A stretch of 64,000 bases of DNA from Flavobacterium aeripolare (GTDB taxonomy: Bacteria > Bacteroidota > Bacteroidia > Flavobacteriales > Flavobacteriaceae), in assembly GCF_013294025.1 (NCBI RefSeq), contig NZ_JABSNL010000008.1, forward strand, positions 55,460 to 119,459. Direction: 5' to 3'. A program made the translations under genes and the position numbers. Every line of letters begins with the position of its first letter. Within the stretch, counting starts at the first letter, position 1. This document shows positions 18,045-27,056 of the stretch, in pieces. The notes under the pieces were generated by a model that made no database searches, was not told where the DNA came from, and saw nothing but the letters and a program-made list of their open reading frames with translations.

Positions 18045-18605
18045 ATGAGCGAATACGAAAATAAAATCTTTAAAACTCTTACATCATCAGAGGACAGGTT
18101 TAAATCAGCGTTTGAAATTGCCAATCATTTGAATATGGTTAAAAGAAAAATGATTCAGCAATTCTGGAAAAGTGTCGAAAAAGATCTAAATGAATTGATT
18201 CTAAAAACCGGTGAAAATTTTAAAGTAGCTCTAGACAGTGACTTATCTCATCCAACTTCAAAGTGCTATTTGTACGATGGAAAAAATCCATCTGTAAGGG
18301 TTTTATTTGAAAATTTATCTCAGAAACAAACTTTTGGAATTTGGTTTTCTGATGACAAAATCAATTATGAAAAAATAACTGAATATAGAAACGCGGTAAA
18401 CTTAGACTTCGGTAGTTATTCTTTTAATCATTGGTGGTTTGCAAAAACACATGTGCAAAATGACTTTAATTCTTTTGAATCGCTACTAATGATTTTACCC
18501 GCTAAAATGAGTGAATATAGTATGTCAAAAGCACAAAAATTATTTGATTTCGCGGTAACGAATAAAGTTCACACAGAATACATAATTAATAATTGTCTTA
18601 AGTAA
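18045..18605 (+). CDS. Unknown protein coupled to the PD-(D/E)XK gene
   Basis: A 186-residue soluble protein that I do not recognise. There is no signal peptide or membrane span. A helical first third (EIANHLNMVKRKMIQQFWKSVEKDLNELI) is followed by a mixed region with FGIWFSDDKINYE, GSYSFNHWWFAKTH and FESLLMILP. The one-base gap to the nuclease gene suggests co-translation. Longer PDDEXK_4-type proteins often carry a C-terminal region after the nuclease, so this may be that second half as a separate gene; this is inference. Confidence 0.7.
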   Translation: MSEYENKIFKTLTSSEDRFKSAFEIANHLNMVKRKMIQQFWKSVEKDLNELILKTGENFKVALDSDLSHPTSKCYLYDGKNPSVRVLFENLSQKQTFGIWFSDDKINYEKITEYRNAVNLDFGSYSFNHWWFAKTHVQNDFNSFESLLMILPAKMSEYSMSKAQKLFDFAVTNKVHTEYIINNCLK

Positions 18606-18608
18606 TAA

Positions 18609-18683
18609 AGAGTCAATTACCAAGAACTAAAACAAGGTGTGATGCAACAATTGCTAACGGGTAAGATTAGGGTAAAAGTATAA
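18609..18683 (+). pseudogene. Relic of a second hsdS 3' end
   Basis: The frame from 18612 to 18683 reads VNYQELKQGVMQQLLTGKIR then VKV and stop, matching the last 22 or so residues of hsdS except for one Leu-to-Val change. The DNA differs from the hsdS end (17214-17286) at about seven positions, nearly all third codon positions (CTT/CTA, CAG/CAA, GTG/GTA), so the copy diverged while coding and is not a recent duplicate. A stop lies directly upstream. It marks the right end of the PD-(D/E)XK insert. Confidence 0.88.
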
Positions 18684-18689
18684 TTAATT

Positions 18690-19358
18690 ATGAAAAAAAC
18701 ATTTAATATTTATTGTGACGAGAGTACTCACTTACAGAATGATGGCATGCCCTTTATGATGATTTCTTATGTAAGTTGTGCCTATCCTCAATTAAAAATA
18801 CATAAAGCTTATGTACAGCAACTCAGAGCAAAACACAAGTTTAAAGGAGAAATAAAGTGGTCAGCTGTTTCTAAATCAGAATATGAATTTTATGCTGATT
18901 TAATCGATTATTTTTTTGCCACCGATTTAATGTTTAGAGCCGTAATTGTTGACAAGAGTAAAATAGACGAAACAAGAAAAGATTTTACCTACAATGATTT
19001 CTATTTTAGAATGTATTACCAATTAATATATCACAAACTGACTCCCGAAAATACGTTCAATATTTATCTGGATATTAAAGATACTTGTAGCCAGACTAAA
19101 TTAGTGCGGTTACAAGAGCTATTAAATTCAAATAATAATATTAGAAACATTCAATTCATTAAATCATACGAGAGTTTTTTAATGCAGCTGTGTGATTTGA
19201 TTATGGGAGCAATTAATTATCATTTGAGAAGTTTAAACAAAGTAACAGCCAAAAATAGATTAATTGAAAAAATACAATCGCATACCAAGATTTCATTAAG
19301 AGAATCAACACCAAAAAGCAACGATAAGTTTAACCTATTTTATATAGATTTAAAGTAA
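18690..19358 (+). CDS. DUF3800 domain protein (RNase H-like fold, putative nuclease)
   Basis: A 222-residue protein with the DUF3800 plan: N-terminal FNIYCDEST (Asp and Glu of the first strand), a middle strand NIYLDIKDT with a second acidic pair, and the C-terminal helix LMQLCDLIMGAINYHL with a third Asp. These acidic residues fit an RNase H-like metal site. DUF3800 genes are common in defence islands and prophages, but their activity is poorly known. It starts 7 bases after the hsdS relic, just as the PD-(D/E)XK gene starts 4 bases after hsdS, and is followed by a partner gene after 5 bases. Confidence 0.8.
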   Translation: MKKTFNIYCDESTHLQNDGMPFMMISYVSCAYPQLKIHKAYVQQLRAKHKFKGEIKWSAVSKSEYEFYADLIDYFFATDLMFRAVIVDKSKIDETRKDFTYNDFYFRMYYQLIYHKLTPENTFNIYLDIKDTCSQTKLVRLQELLNSNNNIRNIQFIKSYESFLMQLCDLIMGAINYHLRSLNKVTAKNRLIEKIQSHTKISLRESTPKSNDKFNLFYIDLK

Positions 19359-19363
19359 GTAGA

Positions 19364-19900
19364 ATGCCATTAAATCAAATTAAGAAATATCCCGACTTAC
19401 TTGAAATCATGCACTTGAATGAATATGCTAGAATAGTATCATTGAGAGCAATCTATGATAGGGACATTCAAGAGAATGAGAAACTTGCCTTTCAAACAAA
19501 GATAATTAGACCTATAAAAAAAGAGGGGCAACCTTCCTTTGACACAGTGTTTAATCATTTAATAAAAGAAGTTGAGGAAGTTGAAGAAAACGGGGAAATA
19601 ATAAAAAAAAGAGTATTTGAAAAAGACAGAGCGCAACGATTACATTGGGTACGATTTCATATTGAATTAACTAAAAAATCGGGTGTCGAAATTTTTAGCA
19701 CAGAGGAACGAGATGTTGTCAAACGTAAAAATGTTTTTAGAACCTACATTTATGATACAGAACAAGAGTATGTTGTAATTTTGGAACCTCAAAACTCAGG
19801 ACTTGACTATTATTTGTTATCAGCTTATTATCTAAATAAAAGTTGGGCAACAAAAAATATGCTAAAAAAAATGAAGAAGAAATTACCAAGTGTCCTATAA
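19364..19900 (+). CDS. Unknown protein paired with DUF3800; possible BECR-fold RNase
   Basis: A 178-residue soluble protein. Its C-terminal half has RAQRLHWVRFHIE, then NVFRTYIYD, YVVILEP and LDYYLLSAYYLNK. A His/Arg pair, an Arg-Thr strand and a closing YYLLTAYYL-like strand are features I associate with BECR-fold ribonucleases (the Barnase-EndoU-ColicinE5/D-RelE group); this is pattern memory and needs structural comparison. If it holds, the pair could be an RNase with a DUF3800 partner. The gene starts 5 bases after DUF3800, and a hairpin follows its stop. Confidence 0.65.
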   Translation: MPLNQIKKYPDLLEIMHLNEYARIVSLRAIYDRDIQENEKLAFQTKIIRPIKKEGQPSFDTVFNHLIKEVEEVEENGEIIKKRVFEKDRAQRLHWVRFHIELTKKSGVEIFSTEERDVVKRKNVFRTYIYDTEQEYVVILEPQNSGLDYYLLSAYYLNKSWATKNMLKKMKKKLPSVL

Positions 19901-19908
19901 AAACCGCA

Positions 19909-19940
19909 AAGCTCGGTACATATCTTGATGTATCGAGCTT
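19909..19940. other. Strong hairpin between the accessory genes and hsdR
   Basis: AAGCTCGGTACAT (19909-19921), loop ATCTTG, ATGTATCGAGCTT (19928-19940): 13 pairs with one G-T. It lacks a T-run, so it is not a standard terminator; it may slow transcription or protect mRNA ends between the accessory genes and hsdR. Confidence 0.6.
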
Positions 19941-20050
19941 CGAAACACTATCCTCCTAATGTGGTAGGTTGTGCGTTGCAAAATTACATAATAAAAACAA
20001 TAAAAGTGTTTTTTATTAAAATATTTTTAAAAATCGAAAGATAAAATAAC

Positions 20051-23000
20051 ATGAAGCAATCACCAGAGTACATCTATAGCGAGTTGCCAGCGATAGCACT
20101 ATTTGAAAAAATGGGTTACAGTTATTGTACTGGTGAAATGATGGAGGAACGCAATGATTTTACAGAAGTGATTCTCAAACAACGCTTGTTAGAGGCGATA
20201 AAACGCATCAATCCCTGGATAGATGACAACAATCTCAACAAAGCGTATAGTTTAATTACATCGGTCAATGGTGCTTCGTTAATGGAAATTAATGAGCAAA
20301 TATGGGATATTATCAAAGGTGGAACATTCACACCAAAACAAATAATTGAGGGCAAAGAAGAATTTAGACCTGTACATTTTATAGACTATAACCATCCCGA
20401 GAACAATGATTTCTTGGTGGTGAACCAAATGTCTTTCCACAATAGATTGGGAAGAAAATCAAGACCTGACTTAATAGTTTTTATCAATGGATTACCAATA
20501 GCCGTTATAGAATGTAAATCGCCAATAGCTCCAAACGCTTGGGATTCTGCTTTCAACGACCTAAAAGAATACCAAGATTTAAACCAAAAACTATTTCATT
20601 TCAATCAAATTTTAGTTGGAATCTGGCAAGTAGATGGACGTTATGGAGCGATAAACTCTCCACAACAATTTTATTCAGTCTTCAGAACCAACAAAGACGA
20701 TAATCTTGATTTATTGGGAATCAACCCAACGGAACAAGATAAATTGCTGTATTCCATTTTTCAAAAAGAAAGAGTTTTAGACATCATTCGTCATTTTGTT
20801 TTATTTGAATTGGATGAAGGAATCACCATTAAAAAACTACCAAGATACCAGCAATTAAGAGCCACCAATAAAACTATAGAACGTTTACAAGCTGGCGAAG
20901 GTGGTGTTGTTTGGCATACGCAAGGTTCTGGAAAATCGTTAACGATGGCGTATGTAGCTCGTAAATTGCAAGCTCCAGAATATGGATTTGACAATCCAAC
21001 GGTTCTAATCATGACCGATAGAAAGGATTTAGACAGACAAATAACCACCACGCTTCAAAACGTAGGATTCAAGAATGTAAACCAAGCTTCATCTGTGGTA
21101 CATTTAGATAAATTACTTCGCAATGACTACGGTGGAATTATTACCACTACCATTCAAAAGTTTCAAGAGACAGACAAAGAAGCAACTGCAACGATAGACC
21201 AAACCGAATTAGAAGAACATGGAAACTTGATGATTGAAAAACACATCAACGAAACCCAACTGACCAAGATTACAAAAGAACTTCAAAAAGGAAAATGGAT
21301 TGAAATAAAACGAGAAGTAGTAGAACTAGAAGAACTTTCTAAAAAAGAAAACTTATATATTCTAGTAGATGAAGCACATCGAAGTCATTACGGATTTTTA
21401 GCTTCCTTTATGCGTACCGTTTTACCTAATGCTAAGTTTATCGCTTTTACGGGAACACCTATCTCTAAAGAAGACAAATCAACCCTAGCTGAATTTTATG
21501 GAGGTGATTATATTGATATTTATACCATCAAAGAATCTGTTGCAGATGAAGCAACGGTTGAATTATTGTATGATGAAGGTATCTGCAAGCTAGATGTGAA
21601 GAAAGAAGAACTTGACAAACAATTTGAAGAAACCTTCGCAGAAGCATCCGAAGAAAAGAAAGACAAGCTCAAGCGTGAAGCACTTAGAAAATACCAATTG
21701 TCAGCAGAACGAATTGATGATATTTCTAAACACTTAATCAACCACTTTAGAGACAAGATTTTTCCTGATGGACATAAAGCAATGTTGGTTTGTAATGGTA
21801 GAGAATCCGCTATCAAATACCAGCAAGCTATACACGCTTTAAAGGAAAAAGGGTATCATGATTTTGAAACTAAAGTAGTTATCAGTATCGGTACGCCAAA
21901 ATCAGATGCGATTGCAAAAAAGTACTATGAAACCATAGAATGGAATCGAATTAATCCGAACAACAAAAGACCTGTTTACGTTGTGCCTCCAGAAGGAGTT
22001 AAGGATGCTACAGATAATTTTAAACTGCCATTTGGTAACGAAAATGAAACAGAAAAATCGGGTAAAAAGAAGTTTGACAACACTGCAATAATAATCGTTT
22101 CCGATATGTTGCTCACGGGTTGGGATGCTCCAATTGCTTCTTGTTTATATCTGGACAAACCATTGAAGGAACACAACCTTTTACAAGCAATTGCGAGAGT
22201 AAATCGTTCTCGAAAAGGTAAAAAAGCTGGGTTTATTATAGATTATAACGGAATAACCGCTTATTTGATTCAAGCCTTAGAAATCTTTTCGGGTGACATA
22301 AGACCTGATGATATTTTGAAAAACTTGAATGAAGAGTTCCCTAAGCTGGAAATGAATCATACCAAACTGGTTGACTTCTTCAGACCCATGAAAATTGATA
22401 GAAATTACGAACGAGAAAAATATATAGATTCTTCCGTTCGATACATTGAACCTATCAACAAACGAGACGACTTTAAAGCATTATTGAAAGACTTCAACAA
22501 GTCAATTAACATTGTTTTGCCCAACACCAAAGCTTTAAAATACCAAGCTGATTTTAAACTTTTTAATGAGATTAAGCTAAGAGCTAGAAACGCTTTTCCA
22601 GATGACGAAGATTTAAAAATCACCAAAGACGAGAGTAAAATGCTTCAGGCAATGATTGATGAACATTTAAAATCGTTAGGAATTCAAAGTTTGATTGGTG
22701 AGCCTATTTCTATAATAGATAAAGATAAGTTCAAAGAAGAAATCATGAACGCTTCACCAGCCACCAAGGAGCTAAAGATGCGAAACAATTTAAAGCACAC
22801 CATCAAGGTTGGAATAGATAAGAATCCAGATTTTTATAAACCACTGGCTCAAAGATTAGATGAATTATTGAAGCAAAAAGAAGCGCAACGTATTGATGAA
22901 GCTCAGTTATTAATTGCTTATACAGCAATACAAGACGAAATCATTGAGGAACAAAAAGAAGGAGAGCAAAAAGGATTTGTAACGGAACGAGAAAGAGCGG

Positions 23001-23233
23001 TTTACAATTCAATGAAAGTTATTTTTGCTGAGGATGCCGAGGATGCTACCAAAACTCTATTTGACCTTATAAATGGGGAATTGAATATTGTAGCTTGGGA
23101 GTCCAAGGGTCAAGTTCAAAAAGACATCGAGAACAAAATATTTCGATTCGTAAAGACCAAACTGGAACGTACAGAAGCGAAGGAGAAAGCAAGAGAAATG
23201 GTAGAGGTTTTAAAGAGAAATAAAGATGTGTAA
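20051..23233 (+). CDS. hsdR: Type I restriction-modification system, endonuclease/translocase subunit
   Basis: A 1060-residue HsdR, full length. The PD-(D/E)XK nuclease is at residues ~135-160 (RPDLIVF, then IAVIECKSP). The SF2 motor has Walker A HTQGSGKS near residue 292, DEAH in LVDEAHRSHYG near residue 440, TGTPI and a C-terminal ARVNRSRKGK motif VI. It moves DNA and cuts at a distance when the HsdS target is unmethylated. An isolated hsdR, 150 bases from the previous gene, may have its own promoter. The GIY-YIG-like gene overlaps its end by 8 bases. Confidence 0.97.
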   Translation: MKQSPEYIYSELPAIALFEKMGYSYCTGEMMEERNDFTEVILKQRLLEAIKRINPWIDDNNLNKAYSLITSVNGASLMEINEQIWDIIKGGTFTPKQIIEGKEEFRPVHFIDYNHPENNDFLVVNQMSFHNRLGRKSRPDLIVFINGLPIAVIECKSPIAPNAWDSAFNDLKEYQDLNQKLFHFNQILVGIWQVDGRYGAINSPQQFYSVFRTNKDDNLDLLGINPTEQDKLLYSIFQKERVLDIIRHFVLFELDEGITIKKLPRYQQLRATNKTIERLQAGEGGVVWHTQGSGKSLTMAYVARKLQAPEYGFDNPTVLIMTDRKDLDRQITTTLQNVGFKNVNQASSVVHLDKLLRNDYGGIITTTIQKFQETDKEATATIDQTELEEHGNLMIEKHINETQLTKITKELQKGKWIEIKREVVELEELSKKENLYILVDEAHRSHYGFLASFMRTVLPNAKFIAFTGTPISKEDKSTLAEFYGGDYIDIYTIKESVADEATVELLYDEGICKLDVKKEELDKQFEETFAEASEEKKDKLKREALRKYQLSAERIDDISKHLINHFRDKIFPDGHKAMLVCNGRESAIKYQQAIHALKEKGYHDFETKVVISIGTPKSDAIAKKYYETIEWNRINPNNKRPVYVVPPEGVKDATDNFKLPFGNENETEKSGKKKFDNTAIIIVSDMLLTGWDAPIASCLYLDKPLKEHNLLQAIARVNRSRKGKKAGFIIDYNGITAYLIQALEIFSGDIRPDDILKNLNEEFPKLEMNHTKLVDFFRPMKIDRNYEREKYIDSSVRYIEPINKRDDFKALLKDFNKSINIVLPNTKALKYQADFKLFNEIKLRARNAFPDDEDLKITKDESKMLQAMIDEHLKSLGIQSLIGEPISIIDKDKFKEEIMNASPATKELKMRNNLKHTIKVGIDKNPDFYKPLAQRLDELLKQKEAQRIDEAQLLIAYTAIQDEIIEEQKEGEQKGFVTERERAVYNSMKVIFAEDAEDATKTLFDLINGELNIVAWESKGQVQKDIENKIFRFVKTKLERTEAKEKAREMVEVLKRNKDV

Positions 23234-23576
23234 AGAATTAGATAATTATAATTGGTCTGAATGGCATACCTTTCCAGACCCTCGAAAAGGAGAAGTTTTA
23301 ACAGCTCCTTTTGGATGTGGGTTATATCAATTAAAAAACAAACACACTGAAGAATATATTTTGTTTGGGATTAGTAGTAACTGTGCATATAGAATGACCT
23401 CATTATTACCAAGCCCACTAGGGCGCGGAACAAGAAACAATGCTTCGAAACGAGAATATATTTTAGACAACTTATCTTCAATATTTTACAGAACAATTTC
23501 ATTTTTGGATAAAGATGATATGAAACAAACTGAGAAGGAAATTAAAAAATTAAATATTCATCAATACAATACTTAG
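23226..23576 (+). CDS. GIY-YIG-like small protein
   Basis: A 116-residue protein. GCGLYQLKN near residue 30 and ILFGISSNCAYRM near residue 46 resemble the GIY and YIG strands plus the conserved Arg of GIY-YIG nucleases, and KQTEKEIKKLNIHQYNT at the end offers the Glu and the Asn-containing last strand. The second motif is degenerate (LFG for YIG). It overlaps hsdR by 8 bases and sits 4 bases before a metallopeptidase gene, so it belongs to the restriction operon. Activity is uncertain. Confidence 0.72.
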   Translation: MCKELDNYNWSEWHTFPDPRKGEVLTAPFGCGLYQLKNKHTEEYILFGISSNCAYRMTSLLPSPLGRGTRNNASKREYILDNLSSIFYRTISFLDKDDMKQTEKEIKKLNIHQYNT

Positions 23577-23580
23577 ATAA

Positions 23581-24273
23581 ATGCCTAAAGTTCAATACGG
23601 AAATAGAACTATCGATTATTCTTTTACAGAAAAAGAAGGTCTTAAATCACATTATATCATTGTAGAAAAAGGAGCTGGCGTGATTCTAAAAGGGAAGTTG
23701 ATTCAAGAAGAGTTTGCCAATAAACTGATTCTAAAAAAAGCTAAATGGATTATAGATAAATTAGATTTGGTGAGCTCAATAAGTGAAGGAGATATAGTTA
23801 CTGGTTCAAGAATCCAATATCTAGGAAAGAAATATTATGTTGAGCTTGTTATAGTGGAAGATTTTACTAAAATTGATATTGATTTTACGGAATCTAAATT
23901 TAAAGTTTCACTTCCAACACATCTGAATAGTCAAGAACATTTGCTACAAGCTTTTGATAATTATTTTAGAGTAAAAGCACAAGAAAAAATTGAACCTATT
24001 CTTAGGAAAAAATCAAAATCAACTGGTTTAATTTACAGCAATATCAAATTTATGAAGCTTCAAAAACGCTGGGGAAGCTGTACACCTACCAATACAATAA
24101 TAATAAATTACAACGCCATTAAACTACCTTATTCACTCATAGAATATTTGGTTGTTCATGAATTAGTGCATACCAAGGTCAAAAGCCACTCCAAAGAGTT
24201 CTGGGCTGAGCTATCAAAGCACATTCCTAATTGGAAAGAATTAGATTCAAAAATGTACGGTATGAAATTGTAA
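23581..24273 (+). CDS. YgjP-like metallopeptidase (DUF45)
   Basis: A 230-residue protein with zinc motif HELVH in EYLVVHELVHTKVKSHSKEFW; the later His in the same stretch is the usual third ligand of this family. RWGSCTPTNTI shortly before is also characteristic of DUF45/YgjP proteins. The family is often found at the end of type I restriction operons, as here, with no proven role; processing of HsdR or HsdS is a possibility. There is no signal peptide. The gene ends the accessory region. Confidence 0.87.
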   Translation: MPKVQYGNRTIDYSFTEKEGLKSHYIIVEKGAGVILKGKLIQEEFANKLILKKAKWIIDKLDLVSSISEGDIVTGSRIQYLGKKYYVELVIVEDFTKIDIDFTESKFKVSLPTHLNSQEHLLQAFDNYFRVKAQEKIEPILRKKSKSTGLIYSNIKFMKLQKRWGSCTPTNTIIINYNAIKLPYSLIEYLVVHELVHTKVKSHSKEFWAELSKHIPNWKELDSKMYGMKL

Positions 24274-24395
24274 ATAAGTTCATCTCTTTATAGTTACACG
24301 AGATTTAACGAAAATGTGACAAATTAATACAATCGTTTTTATAATTGTATAATAAACTGAAGGGCATGCAATATTAAAACCACAACCCAAAACAA

Positions 24396-26168
24396 TCACC
24401 CCTCCCTATCCTTAGGAATAGCAAAGAAAAAGCTACTTCCCTCTCCTATGATGCTCTCTGCCCAGATGTGGCCCTTGTGGTAGTCGATAAAATCTTTACA
24501 AAGAATGAGTCCCAGTCCAGTACCTCCTTCGTTATTGGTTCCTAGGGTTGAGTAGGGACTGTCTATTTTAAATAATTTATGTAAGTCATTTTTAGGAATT
24601 CCGATGCCGCTATCTGTGATTGCTATCTGGAATTGTTGGTCGTTTTCGGTGCTTTGAATATTTAATTTACCATTGTTAGGGGTAAATTTAATCGCGTTTG
24701 AAATCAAGTTTCTCAAGATGGCTTCAATCATAGCTTGATCTGCGTATTGTGATGCATTTGCTTCTAAATTCAAGCTTATGGCGATATCTTTTTGTTCGAT
24801 TAATGTTTGAAAAAGCTCTATGGTGTTTTGGATCGTTTCATTGATGTCGACTACTTTTGGTTTAAAAGCAATTCTTCCGGTTTGGGAGCGCGTCCACTCC
24901 ATTAAATTACTGAGCAAGTCCATTGCATGATGGGAAGAGCTATTAATTATTTCGGCGTACTGTAGAATACCATCGTAGTTATTTTCTTGAACCTCACTTT
25001 TTAGCAACTCGGTAAATCCGATAATACCATTAAACGGACTTCGTAAATCGTGTGCGATAATCGAGAAAAACTTGTCCTTAGTAGCGTTGAGTTCTCTCAG
25101 TGTGTTTTGGCTTTCAATTAGTTTTTCTTCTGCTTCTTTGCGACTCGAAATATCATTTACGGAAGCAATCATGCACTGCTCATTATTTATAGTAATAATT
25201 TGGGCGGTTATAAGACCAAAGAAAAAATCGCCATTTGCTTTTTTAAAAACGTATTCGTGATCCTTAACAAATTTGTTTTTTACAAGGGTTGCAATAAACT
25301 GCTGACGGTCGTCTTCCTTTTTCCACAGTTTTAAATCACTTGCTTTGCGGCCTATTAACTCTTTTGGTTTGTAGCCAGCGATGGCTTCAATACTTTTATT
25401 TACTTCAAACACTTTACCGTTAGAAAGCTTAGATAAAATGGTAATGAAAGGCGTGGTATGAAATGCTTTTGAAAATTTCTCCTCTTGGGTATTCAGCTCG
25501 GTGATTAAGCGTTTATTGTACATAAGCGAGATACTGTAGGCTAGAAATACTACGATTATTTGCCAACTCAATAAAAATAGTGCTTCTGTAGCATCTCCGC
25601 TAAAAAAATCTTCGTTACCATGTGGATTAGCTACTAAATACAGCAGCCTATACATTTGTATGACCAGTATGATGACAAATACAATTCCGATTTTTTGAGT
25701 TATTTTTTTAGTTTCATCACCCACTCTCTTCAGCATTAGATAGGCGATTTGCGAAGACAAAAGCACATACATTCCCGCCAAGTTTACTAATCTAAAATAC
25801 AAATCAGGTTTACCAAAAGTAAAATAGCTATGGATAGCTAAAAAAGCCGCTAATAATACATAGTTATTAATCTGGTTGCTTCTTTTGTCTGCAAATTTTT
25901 CAAAACCAATCAGTAATACTACACAAGAGGCGACGATTAAAAAATTACCCACAGGAATAGACAGCCAATCAGCGATTACATTTCTAAAAATGACTAAAAT
26001 ATTTCCAACAGCGCTCATAAAAAAACTAGCTAGTATGAGCAAAGTACCAGGAAATCTCTTCTTGATCTGGAAGTACGTCAAAATCATTAAAATCAAATTA
26101 ATGATATTAATAAGAACGATACTTAAATAAGTAGTACGTATATCGATAGGGAACATAAATAAGCGCAT
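24396..26168 (-). CDS. Membrane sensor histidine kinase with PAS domain
   Basis: A 590-residue kinase. Seven predicted membrane spans fill residues ~10-225, like an MASE/7TM sensor. A PAS domain follows (about 230-350, VFEVNKSIEAIAGYKPKELIG). The HisKA box is FFSIIAHDLRSPFNGIIG and the ATPase domain has NLISNAIKFT, DSGIGIP and GGTGLGL. No response regulator gene lies nearby, so it may be an orphan. A second start (Met5) is equally possible. It is the first minus-strand gene after the restriction locus. Confidence 0.92.
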   Translation of the reverse strand: MRLFMFPIDIRTTYLSIVLINIINLILMILTYFQIKKRFPGTLLILASFFMSAVGNILVIFRNVIADWLSIPVGNFLIVASCVVLLIGFEKFADKRSNQINNYVLLAAFLAIHSYFTFGKPDLYFRLVNLAGMYVLLSSQIAYLMLKRVGDETKKITQKIGIVFVIILVIQMYRLLYLVANPHGNEDFFSGDATEALFLLSWQIIVVFLAYSISLMYNKRLITELNTQEEKFSKAFHTTPFITILSKLSNGKVFEVNKSIEAIAGYKPKELIGRKASDLKLWKKEDDRQQFIATLVKNKFVKDHEYVFKKANGDFFFGLITAQIITINNEQCMIASVNDISSRKEAEEKLIESQNTLRELNATKDKFFSIIAHDLRSPFNGIIGFTELLKSEVQENNYDGILQYAEIINSSSHHAMDLLSNLMEWTRSQTGRIAFKPKVVDINETIQNTIELFQTLIEQKDIAISLNLEANASQYADQAMIEAILRNLISNAIKFTPNNGKLNIQSTENDQQFQIAITDSGIGIPKNDLHKLFKIDSPYSTLGTNNEGGTGLGLILCKDFIDYHKGHIWAESIIGEGSSFFFAIPKDREG

Positions 26169-26572
26169 ATTAGCATTGCTACTATTACAGTAGCAATTTA
26201 TAAATAATTAATAGCTAGGTCATTTAACTAATATGGTAAGCTTGGGGCTTACTACAAATATATGTAAATGTTAATAAATTCTTAATTATTTAGAGATAAT
26301 TCTCCGCTAATCACGATGTAAATCAGCTGATTCTATAGGTTGTGAAGCTAGTTTGCTTGATGTAATGACCATTGCCATGCTTATTTCTCACACTAAGTTG
26401 TATCAGCAATGCCTAAGAAGCCATAAAATCTAGGAATAGAACGACTATAATCAATGATGTTAAACAGAGAAAACCTCAAAATAGCGGAGCATTTTGAGGT
26501 TTGCTATAAATATAGAGGGACTGCTAATTGCTTCTTAACAGACAATATTAAGTTCAAGCAGGGTGCACTGTC
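26169..26572. other. Intergenic region with no gene seen
   Basis: AT-rich spacer between the sensor kinase start and the DUF202 stop. The only clear feature is the hairpin at 26472-26503; I see no coding frame with a plausible start. Confidence 0.6.
26472..26503 (-). terminator. Terminator hairpin downstream of the DUF202 gene
   Basis: AAACCTCAAAAT (26472-26483) and ATTTTGAGGTTT (26492-26503) are exact reverse complements around an 8-base loop. On the minus strand the hairpin is followed by TTCTCTGTTT, about 70 bases past the DUF202 stop. Confidence 0.7.
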
Positions 26573-26998
26573 CTAATACCTTTTAGTACTCTCTACTAAA
26601 TACATGATAAGTAAAACACTTATTGACAAAATTATAATCGTTAGTGCAAATACAAGCTTAGAGGAAGGAACGAAATTCTCATCGTTAAGTTGCTGTTCTG
26701 TTTTCTTAAATTTTAAGTAAGCTAGTAATAATACAACAGCACCTACTGCTACTAATATGATTCCTATTATCGAAGAATAGCCATGTTGTGGAGGAAGGCT
26801 GTGGTCTTTACCTAGCAGTAACGAAATTTGTTTTATAAAAAGGGAAAATTTCACCACTACAAACCCAAAAGCCATGATACCAATGCTTGTGCGAATCCAA
26901 GCCAAAAGTGTGCGCTCGTTAGCGAGATGTTCCCTTGCGTTTTGCGAATTTATAGGTTGCTTCTTTTCGGTTGTATTGTTTTTATTTTCTTGTTCCAT
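26573..26998 (-). CDS. DUF202 (YidH-like) membrane protein
   Basis: A 141-residue protein with the DUF202 opening ARERLANERTLLAWIRTS-like stretch (here AREHLANERTLLAWIRTS) and three membrane spans. The hydrophilic, Asn/Lys/Gln-rich first 20 residues are cytosolic. The function of the family is unknown; it is an inner-membrane protein. A structured element lies just upstream of its start (27057-27159). Confidence 0.88.
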   Translation of the reverse strand: MEQENKNNTTEKKQPINSQNAREHLANERTLLAWIRTSIGIMAFGFVVVKFSLFIKQISLLLGKDHSLPPQHGYSSIIGIILVAVGAVVLLLAYLKFKKTEQQLNDENFVPSSKLVFALTIIILSISVLLIMYLVESTKRY

Positions 26999-27056
26999 CG
27001 TTAAAAGTTATGCTGTATTTTAATTGTAAAAATAGTCATTCTCGTTCAGGTGATTT

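Noticed and set aside
17291..18605. A single gene broken by frameshift into nuclease and partner
   Set aside because: Each part has its own ATG, and the stop and start are one base apart as in coupled genes; the reading frame of the second part shows no upstream extension. A split is possible in evolution, but there is no sign of a recent mutation.
11331..24273. A complete mobile element inserted at tRNA-Ser
   Set aside because: No integrase, transposase, relaxase or matching right-hand end was found in the window, so only the repeated tRNA tail hints at it.
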